This document shows, one piece after another, positions 45,395 to 54,125 of a stretch of DNA of 64,000 nucleotides (positions are counted from its first letter, which is position 1; every line of letters starts with the position of its first letter). Where the stretch lies: contig NZ_FNWF01000003.1 of the NCBI RefSeq assembly GCF_900106515.1, positions 930,001 to 994,000 of the forward strand, written 5' to 3'. A program made the translations under genes and the position numbers. This DNA is from Peptoniphilus lacydonensis (lineage in GTDB: Bacteria > Bacillota > Clostridia > Tissierellales > Peptoniphilaceae). The notes under the pieces are model-generated. The model did not search any database, had not been told where the DNA came from, and was given only the letters and a program-made list of their open reading frames with translations.

Positions 45395-46876
45395 ATGAAT
45401 GCTACTCAAAAAACGACATTTATAATAATTATTATTTATATGGTAGCAACAGTTGCAATTGGTCTTTTCGCATCAGCTAGACAAAAAAAGAAATCAAAGT
45501 CTGATAATGCTAATGAAGATTTTTTAATGGCGGGAAAGTCATTAGGACCTTTAGTACTTGCAGGAACATTGTTTGCAGCTAATACAGGAGGAGCATCAAC
45601 CACAGGAATAGCAGCCAATGTTTATAGCTATGGGATTTCAGCTGCATGGTATGTGATTGCCGCAGGCATTGGATTTGTTCTTGTTTCCTTGGTTGCTTCT
45701 TATTTTAGAAGATCATCAGCTAATACAGTTCCACAAATTATTGGAATGAGATATGGGAAACCATCACATATAATTACTGCTATAACTTCAATTTTAGCAT
45801 TATTTATGGCTACAGGAGCTCAAATAATAGCAACAGCTTCTATAATAAATGTATTAACAGGAGTAAACTTTAAAATAGTAGCAATTATAACTACAATAGT
45901 TGTAATTGCTTATACGATGATTGGTGGATTTGCGTCAGTTGCATCAGCCAATATGATGCATGTATTTTTTATAACGGTTGGTATGACAATAGCTTTATTT
46001 ATAATGGTTAAGAGTGAAACAATTGGTGGATTTACTAGTTTGTTTGATAAAGCAAGAGAAGTATCTCTTGGTTCAAATGGACAAGTAGATTTAATTAGTA
46101 TGACTAAAATAGGATTTCCAACTGTACTTGGGTATGTTGCTATGTATTGTATGACATTTCCAACGGGACAAGAAATTGTACAAACATTTTCATCTGCAAA
46201 AAATGGAGCTGCGGCAAAGACAGGTTCCATAATAGCAGGGATTTTGTCTGCAGTATATGCCATAGTTCCTGCGCTTATTGGTTTAATAGCATACTCTTAC
46301 ATTGATGGATATTTAGAAAATGGAGTTTCAAAATCGGCGCTTGCAGATGCAACAATTAGGTTTGCACCACCAGTGGTAGCAGGTATAGTTCTTGCGGCTG
46401 TAGTTGCAGCGACAATATCAAGTGCATCTGGAAATATGATTGGGACAGCAACAATGTTTTCCAATGATATCTATAAACCTTATATAGCTAAAAATGGCAC
46501 AGATCCTGAAGAAGAGGTTTTAGTTTCAAAAATAGTAATGATTTTAGCAGGGCTCTTTGGATTAGGTGTGGCTCTACTGAATTCTAACATTATAAGCGTT
46601 ATGATGTCTGCATTTGCATTACGCTCAGCAGGACCATTTGCAGCATTTGTTTGTGGACTATTTTGGAAAGATGTTACACAAAAAGCTGGTTTTATAGCAA
46701 TTCTTTCTGGCACTATTGTATCGGCTTTGTGGATATTTATTTTAAATAATCCATGGGGACTTAGTGCAATAGTGCCTGGTGCAATAGTTGCGTTTATAGT
46801 AATATTTATTGTAACTAAGATAGATTTAGCATCTGGAGGAAAGCCGGCACCATTAATTGAATTTAATGAGGACTAG
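45395..46876 (+). CDS. Sodium:solute symporter (SSS family)
   Basis: A 493-residue membrane protein with about 13 hydrophobic helices and the SSS features GPLVLAGTLFAANTGGAS (first helix bundle), GGFASVASANMMHVFFI and ATISSASGNMIGTATMFSNDIY (Na2 site region). It should import a small organic solute with Na+. As the last gene of the dpaL operon it probably brings in the amino-acid derivative that the preceding enzymes break down. The ATG is only two bases after the deacylase stop. Confidence 0.9.
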   Translation: MNATQKTTFIIIIIYMVATVAIGLFASARQKKKSKSDNANEDFLMAGKSLGPLVLAGTLFAANTGGASTTGIAANVYSYGISAAWYVIAAGIGFVLVSLVASYFRRSSANTVPQIIGMRYGKPSHIITAITSILALFMATGAQIIATASIINVLTGVNFKIVAIITTIVVIAYTMIGGFASVASANMMHVFFITVGMTIALFIMVKSETIGGFTSLFDKAREVSLGSNGQVDLISMTKIGFPTVLGYVAMYCMTFPTGQEIVQTFSSAKNGAAAKTGSIIAGILSAVYAIVPALIGLIAYSYIDGYLENGVSKSALADATIRFAPPVVAGIVLAAVVAATISSASGNMIGTATMFSNDIYKPYIAKNGTDPEEEVLVSKIVMILAGLFGLGVALLNSNIISVMMSAFALRSAGPFAAFVCGLFWKDVTQKAGFIAILSGTIVSALWIFILNNPWGLSAIVPGAIVAFIVIFIVTKIDLASGGKPAPLIEFNED

Positions 46877-46913
46877 TTGTTAATAAAGAAATTTTTGAAA
46901 AGTTTATAATTAC

Positions 46914-46948
46914 AAAAAGACGAGAAAAGTTAGTATCCTCGTCTTTTT
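46914..46948 (+). terminator. Intrinsic terminator after the symporter
   Basis: AAAAAGACGAG (46914-46924) pairs perfectly with CTCGTCTTTTT (46938-46948). It closes the dpaL operon and can act in both directions. Confidence 0.85.
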
Positions 46949-46969
46949 GATATAAATTGATCTTGAATC

Positions 46970-46996
46970 TTCTAAAATCTTTTAAAGATTTTAGAA
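46970..46996. repeat. Near-perfect 27-bp palindrome at the nitroreductase stop
   Basis: TTCTAAAATCTTT (46970-46982) and AAAGATTTTAGAA (46984-46996) are exact reverse complements around one T. The stop codon of the nitroreductase gene (46991-46993) lies inside it. It may be a terminator-like or mRNA-stabilising hairpin. Confidence 0.7.
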
Positions 46997-47509
46997 TTTG
47001 TTGTAGTGAACTTTTGTTGATATATCAAATTCTTCGTGATCCTTTGTGCCTGATTTTTTGTAGCCAATTGGAATTAAACATTGTGCTCTGTAAGGTTTTT
47101 TTATTCCAAAGTTTTCTGCGAAATATTCTTCATAAGATATTTTTCCGGCAGTTTTTCCTTCTTTTACATTAATCCATGATGATGAAAGCCCTTCTTCTTC
47201 TAATAATAGTTGAAGATAAGCTGCAGTAAGTGAAGTTTCTTCAACCCAAGTTTTACAAATTTCTGTGTTTGCAATCACTATTACAACTACTGGAGCTTCT
47301 TTTAGGTAAAGAGTTGCAAAGGAGTCCATGTTTGAAAGCTCTTCGATTTTTTCCTTATCATCAACTACTATGAACTCTACTGGATGGGAGTTACCATTGC
47401 TTGGCCCCATTGAAGCATACATTAAAAGTTCTTCTAATTTTTCTTTGTCAACTTCTTTATCCTTATATTTTCTAACAGATCTTCTTTTTAAAATAGTATC
47501 TTTTAACAA
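46991..47509 (-). CDS. Nitroreductase family protein
   Basis: The 172-residue flavoprotein begins with the FMN-binding signature ILKRRSVRKYKDKEV and has ASMGPSNGNSHPVEFIVV, matching the FMN-dependent nitroreductase fold. Such enzymes reduce nitro groups, quinones or flavins with NAD(P)H; the substrate is not deducible. The start is a TTG at 47509 behind GAGGTGAT. It is monocistronic and convergent with the symporter operon. Confidence 0.87.
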   Translation of the reverse strand: MLKDTILKRRSVRKYKDKEVDKEKLEELLMYASMGPSNGNSHPVEFIVVDDKEKIEELSNMDSFATLYLKEAPVVVIVIANTEICKTWVEETSLTAAYLQLLLEEEGLSSSWINVKEGKTAGKISYEEYFAENFGIKKPYRAQCLIPIGYKKSGTKDHEEFDISTKVHYNKF

Positions 47510-47678
47510 AATATCACCTCAACTACATTTTACCACAAAGATTTAATTAAAGTAATCTGTGCAAATATATTCATAATATTTTTAATATTTGCAATCAAAG
47601 ATTTAAAATTAGTTAAAATCAAGGAAATAAAGGAATTTATTTTTTTTATATTTTTTTGAAAATATTTTCATAAAGTTG

Positions 47679-47707
47679 TTGACAAATTTAACTTTCTAAA
47701 GTACAAT
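47679..47707 (+). promoter_or_regulatory. Strong predicted sigma-A promoter
   Basis: TTGACA (47679-47684), 17-base spacer, TACAAT (47702-47707). No ORF follows before a terminator at 47748-47790, so it seems to drive a short noncoding transcript. Confidence 0.7.
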
Positions 47708-47713
47708 ATATGT

Positions 47714-47790
47714 GAAGTGAAAACTTCATCATCTTTTTTCTTCCCTTAGAGAACAGTTATTTATTTACATAATCTGTTCTCTTTTTATTT
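47714..47790 (+). ncRNA. Candidate short structured RNA upstream of the SLH gene
   Basis: From the predicted start near 47714 the transcript contains hairpin TGAAGT-GAAA-ACTTCA (about 47713-47728) with a GNRA-type loop, a pyrimidine-rich stretch, and a terminator hairpin AGAGAACAG (47748-47756) / CTGTTCTCT (47774-47782) with a T tail. I do not recognise a known RNA family. It could be an independent small RNA of about 75 bases or an attenuated leader of the SLH protein gene. Confidence 0.45.
47748..47790 (+). terminator. Intrinsic terminator of the short transcript
   Basis: A 9-bp stem AGAGAACAG/CTGTTCTCT with a 17-base loop, followed by TTTTATTT. Confidence 0.75.
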
Positions 47791-47850
47791 ACATAAAAAT
47801 TTTGTAATAAATAGGAAAAAAGTAATTTTGATACATTTGTTGCACAAGTG

Positions 47851-47872
47851 TTACAAAGAATATTCTTTGTAA
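47851..47872. repeat. Perfect 22-bp palindrome upstream of the SLH gene
   Basis: TTACAAAGAAT followed by its exact reverse complement ATTCTTTGTAA. It has no loop and no T tail, so an operator is more likely than a terminator. It lies 70 bases before the SLH gene start. Confidence 0.6.
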
Positions 47873-47941
47873 TCAAAACTTAAAATAGAAGCTATTTCAA
47901 AAGAAAAAAATTAAGTTATAATTATATTGAGGGTGATAAAA

Positions 47942-48604
47942 ATGAAGATTTTTAATAAGACTTCATTGATCCTTATCTGTGCAACGATGATTTTACCAAG
48001 TTCTGTAATTGCAAGATCCTTTAAAGATACAAGAGGGCATTGGTCAGAGCCGGCAGTTGATTTTGTAACTAAAAAAGATATTATGTCAGGTTATGAAGAT
48101 GGCAATTTTAAACCAGATGAAAATATGACAAGAGCAGAGTTTTATGCAACTGTAAATAGTTTAGCTGGTTATGAAAAAACTTATACTGTTACTTTTTCTG
48201 ATGTGAGTACTTCTGATTGGTTTTATAATGATGTTGCAAAGGGTGTCAAGGCAGGATATATTACTCCGACAACTGGAAAACTAAACCCAACTCGAGAAAT
48301 TACAAGAGAAGAAGTTGCAGAAATTCTTGGCCATGTTTACTCTTTGACTCCAAAGGAAAGTGCAACTAATGAATTTAAAGACAAGAACAAGATAAGTGAA
48401 TCGGCTAGAGGTTATGTAGGAACTTTAGTCGAAAGTGGAATATTGCGTGGCTATGTAGATGGAAACTTTTATCCAAGAAGATCTATTAAAAGGTCAGAGG
48501 CAGCTACAATATTTAGATCGATGATTTCTAATTACAATTATCCACAAAAGAGAGCTCTAAATAATAGCAAAATTAAATTTGGAAGTAGGAATCTCTACGA
48601 ATAG
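47942..48604 (+). CDS. SLH-domain surface protein
   Basis: A 220-residue protein with a signal peptide (hydrophobic core about 8-20, cleavage near VIA-RS at about 23-24) followed by three S-layer homology repeats (about 25-80, 85-145, 148-200), each with the pattern FKDTRGHWSEPAV / GYEDGNFKPDENMTRAEF. SLH repeats bind pyruvylated secondary wall polymers, so the protein is anchored to the wall. It carries no further domain, only a basic tail. The ATG at 47942 follows GAGGGTGAT; the frame reaches five codons further upstream. Confidence 0.87.
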   Translation: MKIFNKTSLILICATMILPSSVIARSFKDTRGHWSEPAVDFVTKKDIMSGYEDGNFKPDENMTRAEFYATVNSLAGYEKTYTVTFSDVSTSDWFYNDVAKGVKAGYITPTTGKLNPTREITREEVAEILGHVYSLTPKESATNEFKDKNKISESARGYVGTLVESGILRGYVDGNFYPRRSIKRSEAATIFRSMISNYNYPQKRALNNSKIKFGSRNLYE

Positions 48605-48627
48605 GACAGGAAACTGTCTTATTTTTT
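48605..48627 (+). terminator. Intrinsic terminator after the SLH gene
   Basis: GACAG (48605-48609) and CTGTC (48614-48618) enclose GAAA, followed by TTATTTTTTT. Confidence 0.65.
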
Positions 48628-48763
48628 TGCCTTTTAAAAGTTATAAATGTATTATCATAATAATTATATTTTAGATAATAATATATAAGGAATTAAGCAA
48701 TGAAATTAATACAATTGAGGGGGTTTATATAATTTGATATAATTTTTCCTAAGGAGTGACAAT

Positions 48764-50092
48764 ATGAGTATAGAAGTTAAAGTAAAGGAAGCGAGATTTC
48801 CAAATATATCGAGGACTAATTTTGAGAATAGAAATTACGAATTTAAAGGTGGCATAGTTGGGCAAACTGTCGAGATAAAGCCGAGAGGGAAAAGATCAAG
48901 AAAAGCAAAATTATTAAAAGTAGTTGAAAGGTCAAGCATAGAGAAGAAAAGTCCCTGCCCTCATTTTGAGAAGTGCGGAGGTTGTACATATCAAACGCTA
49001 AGATATGAAGATGAATTGGGATATAAAAAAAGTTTAATAAAAAAATTATTTGAAGAAAATGATTTTGATTTTGCACCAGAAATTGTGCCTTCACCAAGTC
49101 ACAAATTTTATAGAAATAAAATGGAATATACTTTTGGAGATGAGTACAAAGGTGGACCACTTGCATTGGGATTGCATGTAAAAAATAGGTTTCACGAAAT
49201 AGTAAATACTAGTGAGTGTAATATTGTGGATTCTGACTTCAATAAAATCAGAAGTGAAGTGAGAAATTATTTTGAGAATTTGAGGAAAAGTCATTACAAT
49301 AGGAAGACACACCTTGGATTTTTGCGTCATCTTTTAATAAGAAAGGGAACAAAAACTGGAGAAATAATGGTTCTTTTAGCCACATCAACTCAAAGTGAAC
49401 TTGATAGAGATGCTTTTGTAAAATTTTTATTAAGTTTAGAATTAGATGGAAAAATAGTAAGCATTTTTCATGTAAAAAACGATGCTCTATCAGATGCAAT
49501 AGTGCCAGAAGAAATAAATTTAATATATGGGAAAAATCATATCCAAGAAGAAGTTTTAGGGCTAAAATTTAAAATAAGTCCTTTTTCATTTTTTCAAACA
49601 AATACAAAATCAGCAGAAATTCTCTACAATATAGCCAGAGAAAAAATTGATGCAAAGGATAAATTAGTTTTTGATTTATATTCAGGAACGGGAACAATTA
49701 CACAAATGTTGGCAGGAAGTGCGAAAAAAGTAATTGGGGTTGAGATTGTGGAAGAAGCAGTAGAAGCGGCAAGAGAAAATGCAAAATTAAATGGAATTAA
49801 AAATGTAGAATTTATTGCAGAAGATGTACTAAAAGTTTTAGATAGTTTAGAAAAAAATCCAGATATAATTGTACTAGATCCCCCTAGAGAAGGAATAAAT
49901 CCAAAAGCGATAGAAAGAATAATAGATTTTTCTCCAGAAAAATTTCTATATATATCATGCAATCCTGTTACACAAGTAAGAGATCTCAAAGTTTTTGAAG
50001 AAGGAGGGTACAAAATAGAGGAAATAGAGATTATTGATCAATTTCCAAAAACTTCTCATGTGGAGACTATAGCGTTGATACAAAAGATGTAA
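48764..50092 (+). CDS. 23S rRNA (uracil-5-)-methyltransferase, RlmD/RlmCD type
   Basis: The 442-residue enzyme has a short N-terminal TRAM-like domain (about 1-60), the 4Fe-4S cysteine motif CPHFEKCGGC (about 66-75), a SAM-binding domain with FDLYSGTGTITQML and DPPREGINPKAI, and the catalytic cysteine in YISCNPVTQVRDL. It transfers methyl from SAM to C5 of uridine in 23S rRNA; whether position 747, 1939 or both is modified cannot be told. The ATG follows TAAGGAGTG. It stands directly before the acquired region. Confidence 0.92.
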   Translation: MSIEVKVKEARFPNISRTNFENRNYEFKGGIVGQTVEIKPRGKRSRKAKLLKVVERSSIEKKSPCPHFEKCGGCTYQTLRYEDELGYKKSLIKKLFEENDFDFAPEIVPSPSHKFYRNKMEYTFGDEYKGGPLALGLHVKNRFHEIVNTSECNIVDSDFNKIRSEVRNYFENLRKSHYNRKTHLGFLRHLLIRKGTKTGEIMVLLATSTQSELDRDAFVKFLLSLELDGKIVSIFHVKNDALSDAIVPEEINLIYGKNHIQEEVLGLKFKISPFSFFQTNTKSAEILYNIAREKIDAKDKLVFDLYSGTGTITQMLAGSAKKVIGVEIVEEAVEAARENAKLNGIKNVEFIAEDVLKVLDSLEKNPDIIVLDPPREGINPKAIERIIDFSPEKFLYISCNPVTQVRDLKVFEEGGYKIEEIEIIDQFPKTSHVETIALIQKM

Positions 50093-50100
50093 ATCTAGAA

Positions 50101-50234
50101 ATCCTGCATTTCAAGCAGTTTTATAAGCATTTTGTATTTGAAAAAGATGAAGAAGGATATGTAAAAAAGATTCAAAAAAACTACATGGACGTAAGAGTAG
50201 TTTTGCAACTGGTATGAGGAAACACAAAAAATAA
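50101..50234 (+). pseudogene. Coding remnant downstream of rlmD-type gene
   Basis: No start codon or binding site is present, but one frame reads HFKQFYKHFVFEKDEEGY and then KKIQKNYMDVR before a stop at 50215; a shift of frame near 50200 continues as FATGMRKHKK to a TAA at 50232-50234. The composition is protein-like, so this looks like the 3' end of a gene lost when neighbouring DNA was inserted. I do not recognise the parent family. Confidence 0.35.
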
Positions 50235-50260
50235 GATAAACTCATTTTGTACTTTCTACA

Positions 50261-50289
50261 AGAGTAGCTTAAAAGGCTGCTCTTTTTTT
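50261..50289 (+). terminator. Intrinsic terminator before the ATPase-protease pair
   Basis: AGAGTAGC (50261-50268) pairs with GCTGCTCT (50276-50283, one G-U pair), followed by six T residues. Confidence 0.75.
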
Positions 50290-50403
50290 ATGAAGAAAGG
50301 ATAATATAACTTTAGACATAAAAATCTAAATATTTGTCCCATAAACGTAGAAATACGTCCCGATTTGCGATATAATGATAAAGAAATTAGGAGGTATGGC
50401 AAT

Positions 50404-51471
50404 ATGAAAAAACAAAATGTTTTGAATTTAATAAAATACCATGTGGAAAGGAATGAAAATTCCTTTAGAAATGAGGCTATAGCAATAGCAAGATATTTTG
50501 ATAGCATAGGAGATTATCAGTTATCTGAGTATATTATGGGGTTAATATCTGAATCAAATTTATATTCACCACAAAGTAGTGATTTTGAAAGTGAGTTTTT
50601 AAAGCAAGTTGAAATAAAAAATTTGGAGGCTTTAAATTTACCGCTTGAAATAACAGAGGATATAAAAGGTATTATTAATGCTGTAAATCATAATGTTGGT
50701 ATTAATAAATTTTTATTTGAAGGATTACCGGGAAGCGGAAAAACAGAAGCAGCAAAAAATGTTGCAAGATTGTTGGATCGCTCTCTTTTTAGAGTGGATT
50801 TTGAAAATTTGATAGATAGCAAGTTGGGACAGACTAATAAAAATATAGTAAAAGTATTTAGAGAAATAAATATGCTTCCAAATGCAAATAAGGTTGTGGT
50901 TTTATTTGATGAAATTGATGTTATTGCTTTAGATAGGATTAATTCTAATGATATTAGGGAGATGGGAAGAGTAACATCTACAATTTTAAGAGAATTAGAT
51001 AGATTAACAGATCTTAATAAAGAAATAGTGCTTATTGCAACAACTAATATATATTCAAATTTTGATAAAGCATTAATTAGGAGATTTGATGCTGTTATTA
51101 ATTTCAATAGGTATAGCGATGAGGATTTAATAGAAGTTGCTGAATATTACTTTTCTTCTTTTATCAAGAATTTTAAAGGAATATCAAAAGACACAAGATT
51201 ATTTAAAAAGATATTGAAAATAGCAAAAAAAATACCTTATCCTGGAGAATTGAAAAACATTATAAAAACATCACTTGCATTTAGTGATGTTGATTCTGAG
51301 TATGATTATTTTAAGAGATTATATAATAGCTTGATAGGAAATCTGGATCACAAGGATATAAACCAGCTTCATGAGGAAGGCTTCACTGTAAGAGAAATAG
51401 AAAAATTAAAAGGAGAGTCTAAAAGTTCTGTCTCAAGAAAGTTAAATAAGGAGGAAGTAGATAGTGAATAA
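50404..51471 (+). CDS. AAA+ ATPase with C-terminal HTH, partner of subtilisin
   Basis: The 355-residue protein has a helical N-terminal region (about 1-80), an AAA+ core with Walker A GLPGSGKT at 107-114, Walker B VVLFDEIDVI, a sensor asparagine in LIATTNIYS and an arginine-finger candidate in RRFDAVINF, then a short HTH-like tail (HEEGFTVREIEKLKGESKSS). The ATG at 50404 follows AGGAGGT; the frame extends 13 codons upstream. It overlaps the serine protease gene by 8 bases. ATPase-subtilisin pairs of this sort occur in mobile and defence regions; here I infer an ATPase that controls or feeds the protease. Substrate unknown. Confidence 0.82.
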   Translation: MKKQNVLNLIKYHVERNENSFRNEAIAIARYFDSIGDYQLSEYIMGLISESNLYSPQSSDFESEFLKQVEIKNLEALNLPLEITEDIKGIINAVNHNVGINKFLFEGLPGSGKTEAAKNVARLLDRSLFRVDFENLIDSKLGQTNKNIVKVFREINMLPNANKVVVLFDEIDVIALDRINSNDIREMGRVTSTILRELDRLTDLNKEIVLIATTNIYSNFDKALIRRFDAVINFNRYSDEDLIEVAEYYFSSFIKNFKGISKDTRLFKKILKIAKKIPYPGELKNIIKTSLAFSDVDSEYDYFKRLYNSLIGNLDHKDINQLHEEGFTVREIEKLKGESKSSVSRKLNKEEVDSE

Positions 51472-53698
51472 TGTCTTGGAATTAAAAGGGAAACGCTTTG
51501 TACAAGCCAGTAAAAATGGTAATCGTGGTGGTGTATCCATGAATGGGAGGATGGAAGTCAGTACAGAGCATTTATTAAGATTAAAAGCTCAGCTAATCCA
51601 GATTAAAGAATTTTGGGATAAAGAAACAAAACCGTTTGAGGGTATTTTGGTTAGTGTTTATTATAATAAGATTGTTGCGAAAAGTAATCGAATTGCTGGA
51701 CTTTTTAAAGGGACATATTCTAATGAAGCAATTGTTGGAGTAAAATTTAATTCAAATCAGAGTAAGCATATAATAACATATTTTCTTGATGAAGATGATT
51801 TAACTAAAAGTATAGAGTTAATTGTAAATACTTCAAATATATTATCTCAAAAATTTAGAGGAAATATCAGCAAGAGCGAATTTAAAGACAAAAGTATTGT
51901 TAATTCGGAGGTTTTTAAAAAACTTTCTGTAAGTATGTCTACATTTAAACAGGTGATTGCAGATGTATCGTATATTGATTCTTTTGAGGTAGAGTTACCT
52001 ACGATAGATATAAAACAGAGTATTATAACTTTGTATGATGTAAGAAAAGATACAAAATTATTATTTGAAAGATTAGGGATAGATATTTTAAGTAGCAGAA
52101 TTTTAGATAATCAAACTGTTTACTTAGACGAAAAGCAGGTAGAACTACTTTTAGTAAAAGCACCTTATCTTGTTTCAATGGCAACCGTTGATTTGTCAAG
52201 TTTATCACCTGATGATTTTACCAATGAGCATCAAACAAAAATGATAACTATACCATCCCCAACTATTGAACCAACAATTGGTGTGATAGATACCTTATTT
52301 GATGAAAGTGTTTATTTTAGTGATTGGGTTGAATATCATGATATGGTCTCAGAAGATATACCAAAAAATCCAAAAGATTATAATCATGGGACAGCAGTAT
52401 CTTCCATTATTGTTGATGGAGCAAGATTAAATCCTTGGCTGGATGATGGCTGTGGAAGGTTTAAAGTTAGGCATTTTGGAGTAGCGGTAGGTGCTGAATT
52501 TTCTTCATTTTCAATAATAAAGAAAATAAAGAGTATTGTGGTAAATAATTCAGATATAAAAGTCTGGAATATTTCACTTGGTAGTAATCAGGAAATTAAT
52601 GACAACTTTATTTCTGCTGAAGCTGCAACATTAGATAAAATTCAGTTTGAAAACAATGTAATATTTGTTGTGGCAGGGACAAATAAACCAAGTGCAGATA
52701 TAGTAAAAATAGGATCTCCAGCAGATTCTGTTAATAGTATAGTTGTAAATTCAGTTAGTAAGAATGGTCTGTCTACTAAATATGCTCGTAAAGGATTGGT
52801 ATTATCTTTTTATGCAAAGCCTGATGTGAGCTATTATGGTGGCAGTGAAGAAGAGTACATTAGGGTTTGTGAACCTTTAGGGGCTGCGAGTGTTGCTGGT
52901 ACTTCTTATGCTGCACCGTGGATTGCGAGAAAATTATCTTATTTAATTGATGTGATAGGATTTAATAGAGAAGTTGCAAAAGCCATTATTATTGACGCTG
53001 CAAGAGGTTGGGATGAAAAACCGACTCCTGAGGAAGTTGCTTTATATGGGCATGGAGTTGTACCAATTCATATAAACGATATTATTCAAACAAAAGATGA
53101 TGAAATAAAATTTGTGGTATCAGACGTTAGTGAAAAATGGAATACTTATAGCTACGATTTTCCAGTGCCTCTAAAGGATAATAAGTATCCATATATTGCA
53201 AAGGCTACTATGTGTTATTTTCCATTGTGTGATAGATTGCAAGGTGTTGATTATACAAATACGGAATTAAATTTACATTTTGGGCGAATAGGGGATGATA
53301 AAAAAATCAAGGATATTAAGGGGGATAAACAGAATACGGAAGACACTTTAGAGGGAGAAAGAAATTATCTTTTGGAAGGTGAAGCCAGAAAGCAGTTTAG
53401 AAAATGGGATAATGTAAAGTATATCGCAGAGAGTGCTACAAAAAGAATGATACCAAAAGACTCTTATAGAAATAAAAACTGGGGTATGGAAGTGAAGACA
53501 AATAACCGATTAGCTCCTCAAGATGGTATAGGAGTTAGGTTTGGTGTTGTTGTAACACTCAAAGAAATGAATGGAGTTAATAGAATTGATGAATTTATCA
53601 GAAGTTGTACATTAAATGGTTGGTTAGTAAATGAAATCGATGTTGTTAATAGAGTAGATATTCACCAAAAAGTTAATGAAGAAATTAAGTGGGAATAG
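51464..53698 (+). CDS. Intracellular subtilisin-like serine protease (S8)
   Basis: The 744-residue protein has no signal peptide. An N-terminal domain of unknown fold (about 1-260) precedes an S8 domain with the catalytic triad Asp276 (IGVIDTLFD), His308 (NHGTAVSSII) and Ser481 (AGTSYAAPWIA), and a C-terminal beta-rich domain (about 530-744). All triad residues are intact. The start is a GTG inside the ATPase stop region, behind AAGGAGG, indicating coupled synthesis in a fixed ratio. A regulated intracellular protease, perhaps an abortive-infection or stress effector, is the inference; no target can be named. Confidence 0.85.
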   Translation: MNNVLELKGKRFVQASKNGNRGGVSMNGRMEVSTEHLLRLKAQLIQIKEFWDKETKPFEGILVSVYYNKIVAKSNRIAGLFKGTYSNEAIVGVKFNSNQSKHIITYFLDEDDLTKSIELIVNTSNILSQKFRGNISKSEFKDKSIVNSEVFKKLSVSMSTFKQVIADVSYIDSFEVELPTIDIKQSIITLYDVRKDTKLLFERLGIDILSSRILDNQTVYLDEKQVELLLVKAPYLVSMATVDLSSLSPDDFTNEHQTKMITIPSPTIEPTIGVIDTLFDESVYFSDWVEYHDMVSEDIPKNPKDYNHGTAVSSIIVDGARLNPWLDDGCGRFKVRHFGVAVGAEFSSFSIIKKIKSIVVNNSDIKVWNISLGSNQEINDNFISAEAATLDKIQFENNVIFVVAGTNKPSADIVKIGSPADSVNSIVVNSVSKNGLSTKYARKGLVLSFYAKPDVSYYGGSEEEYIRVCEPLGAASVAGTSYAAPWIARKLSYLIDVIGFNREVAKAIIIDAARGWDEKPTPEEVALYGHGVVPIHINDIIQTKDDEIKFVVSDVSEKWNTYSYDFPVPLKDNKYPYIAKATMCYFPLCDRLQGVDYTNTELNLHFGRIGDDKKIKDIKGDKQNTEDTLEGERNYLLEGEARKQFRKWDNVKYIAESATKRMIPKDSYRNKNWGMEVKTNNRLAPQDGIGVRFGVVVTLKEMNGVNRIDEFIRSCTLNGWLVNEIDVVNRVDIHQKVNEEIKWE

Positions 53699-53783
53699 TA
53701 TTTGTTTTTTTGCACTATCGACAGTAAATGGGATGGTATGGAATATTTATAAAAATTATAGCAAGTATAAGAGGTGAAGAGAT

Positions 53784-54088
53784 ATGGAGAATCAAGATAA
53801 GATATATGAAATAGAAATTAACAGTTGTGGTATAGGAGGGAAGCTTAGGATACAGAATAGAAATAATCTTAGGTATAAAAAAATTCGTACGTAGATGGCA
53901 ATGTTGTACGAGAACATCTTTGTTTGTCTAAAGAAGAATATGAGTTGGCAATGCTTAATTTATTTACATTATATTATTGTGAGGGATTTTATCAAGAAAC
54001 ATCAGCAATGTATTTTGGAAACATACCGATTCAAGCTAATGGAGGCATTGAAAAATTTAGGATTACTGCATTAGGATGTAATTATTAG
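53784..54088 (+). pseudogene. Small gene broken by a frameshift in an A7 run
   Basis: An ATG behind GAGGTGAAG opens a frame beginning MENQDKIYEIEINSCGIGGK that stops at 53893. Adding one A to the seven-A run 53877-53883 would carry the frame on through SYVDGNVVREHLCLSKEEYE to a TAG at 54086-54088, giving about 101 residues. The downstream part is protein-like only in that frame. It lies between the protease and membrane-protein genes and probably belongs to the same operon. Family unknown. A sequencing error in the run is possible. Confidence 0.55.
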
Positions 54089-54125
54089 ATATGATATTAG
54101 AAAAGGATTAGAGGGAGTGATGACT

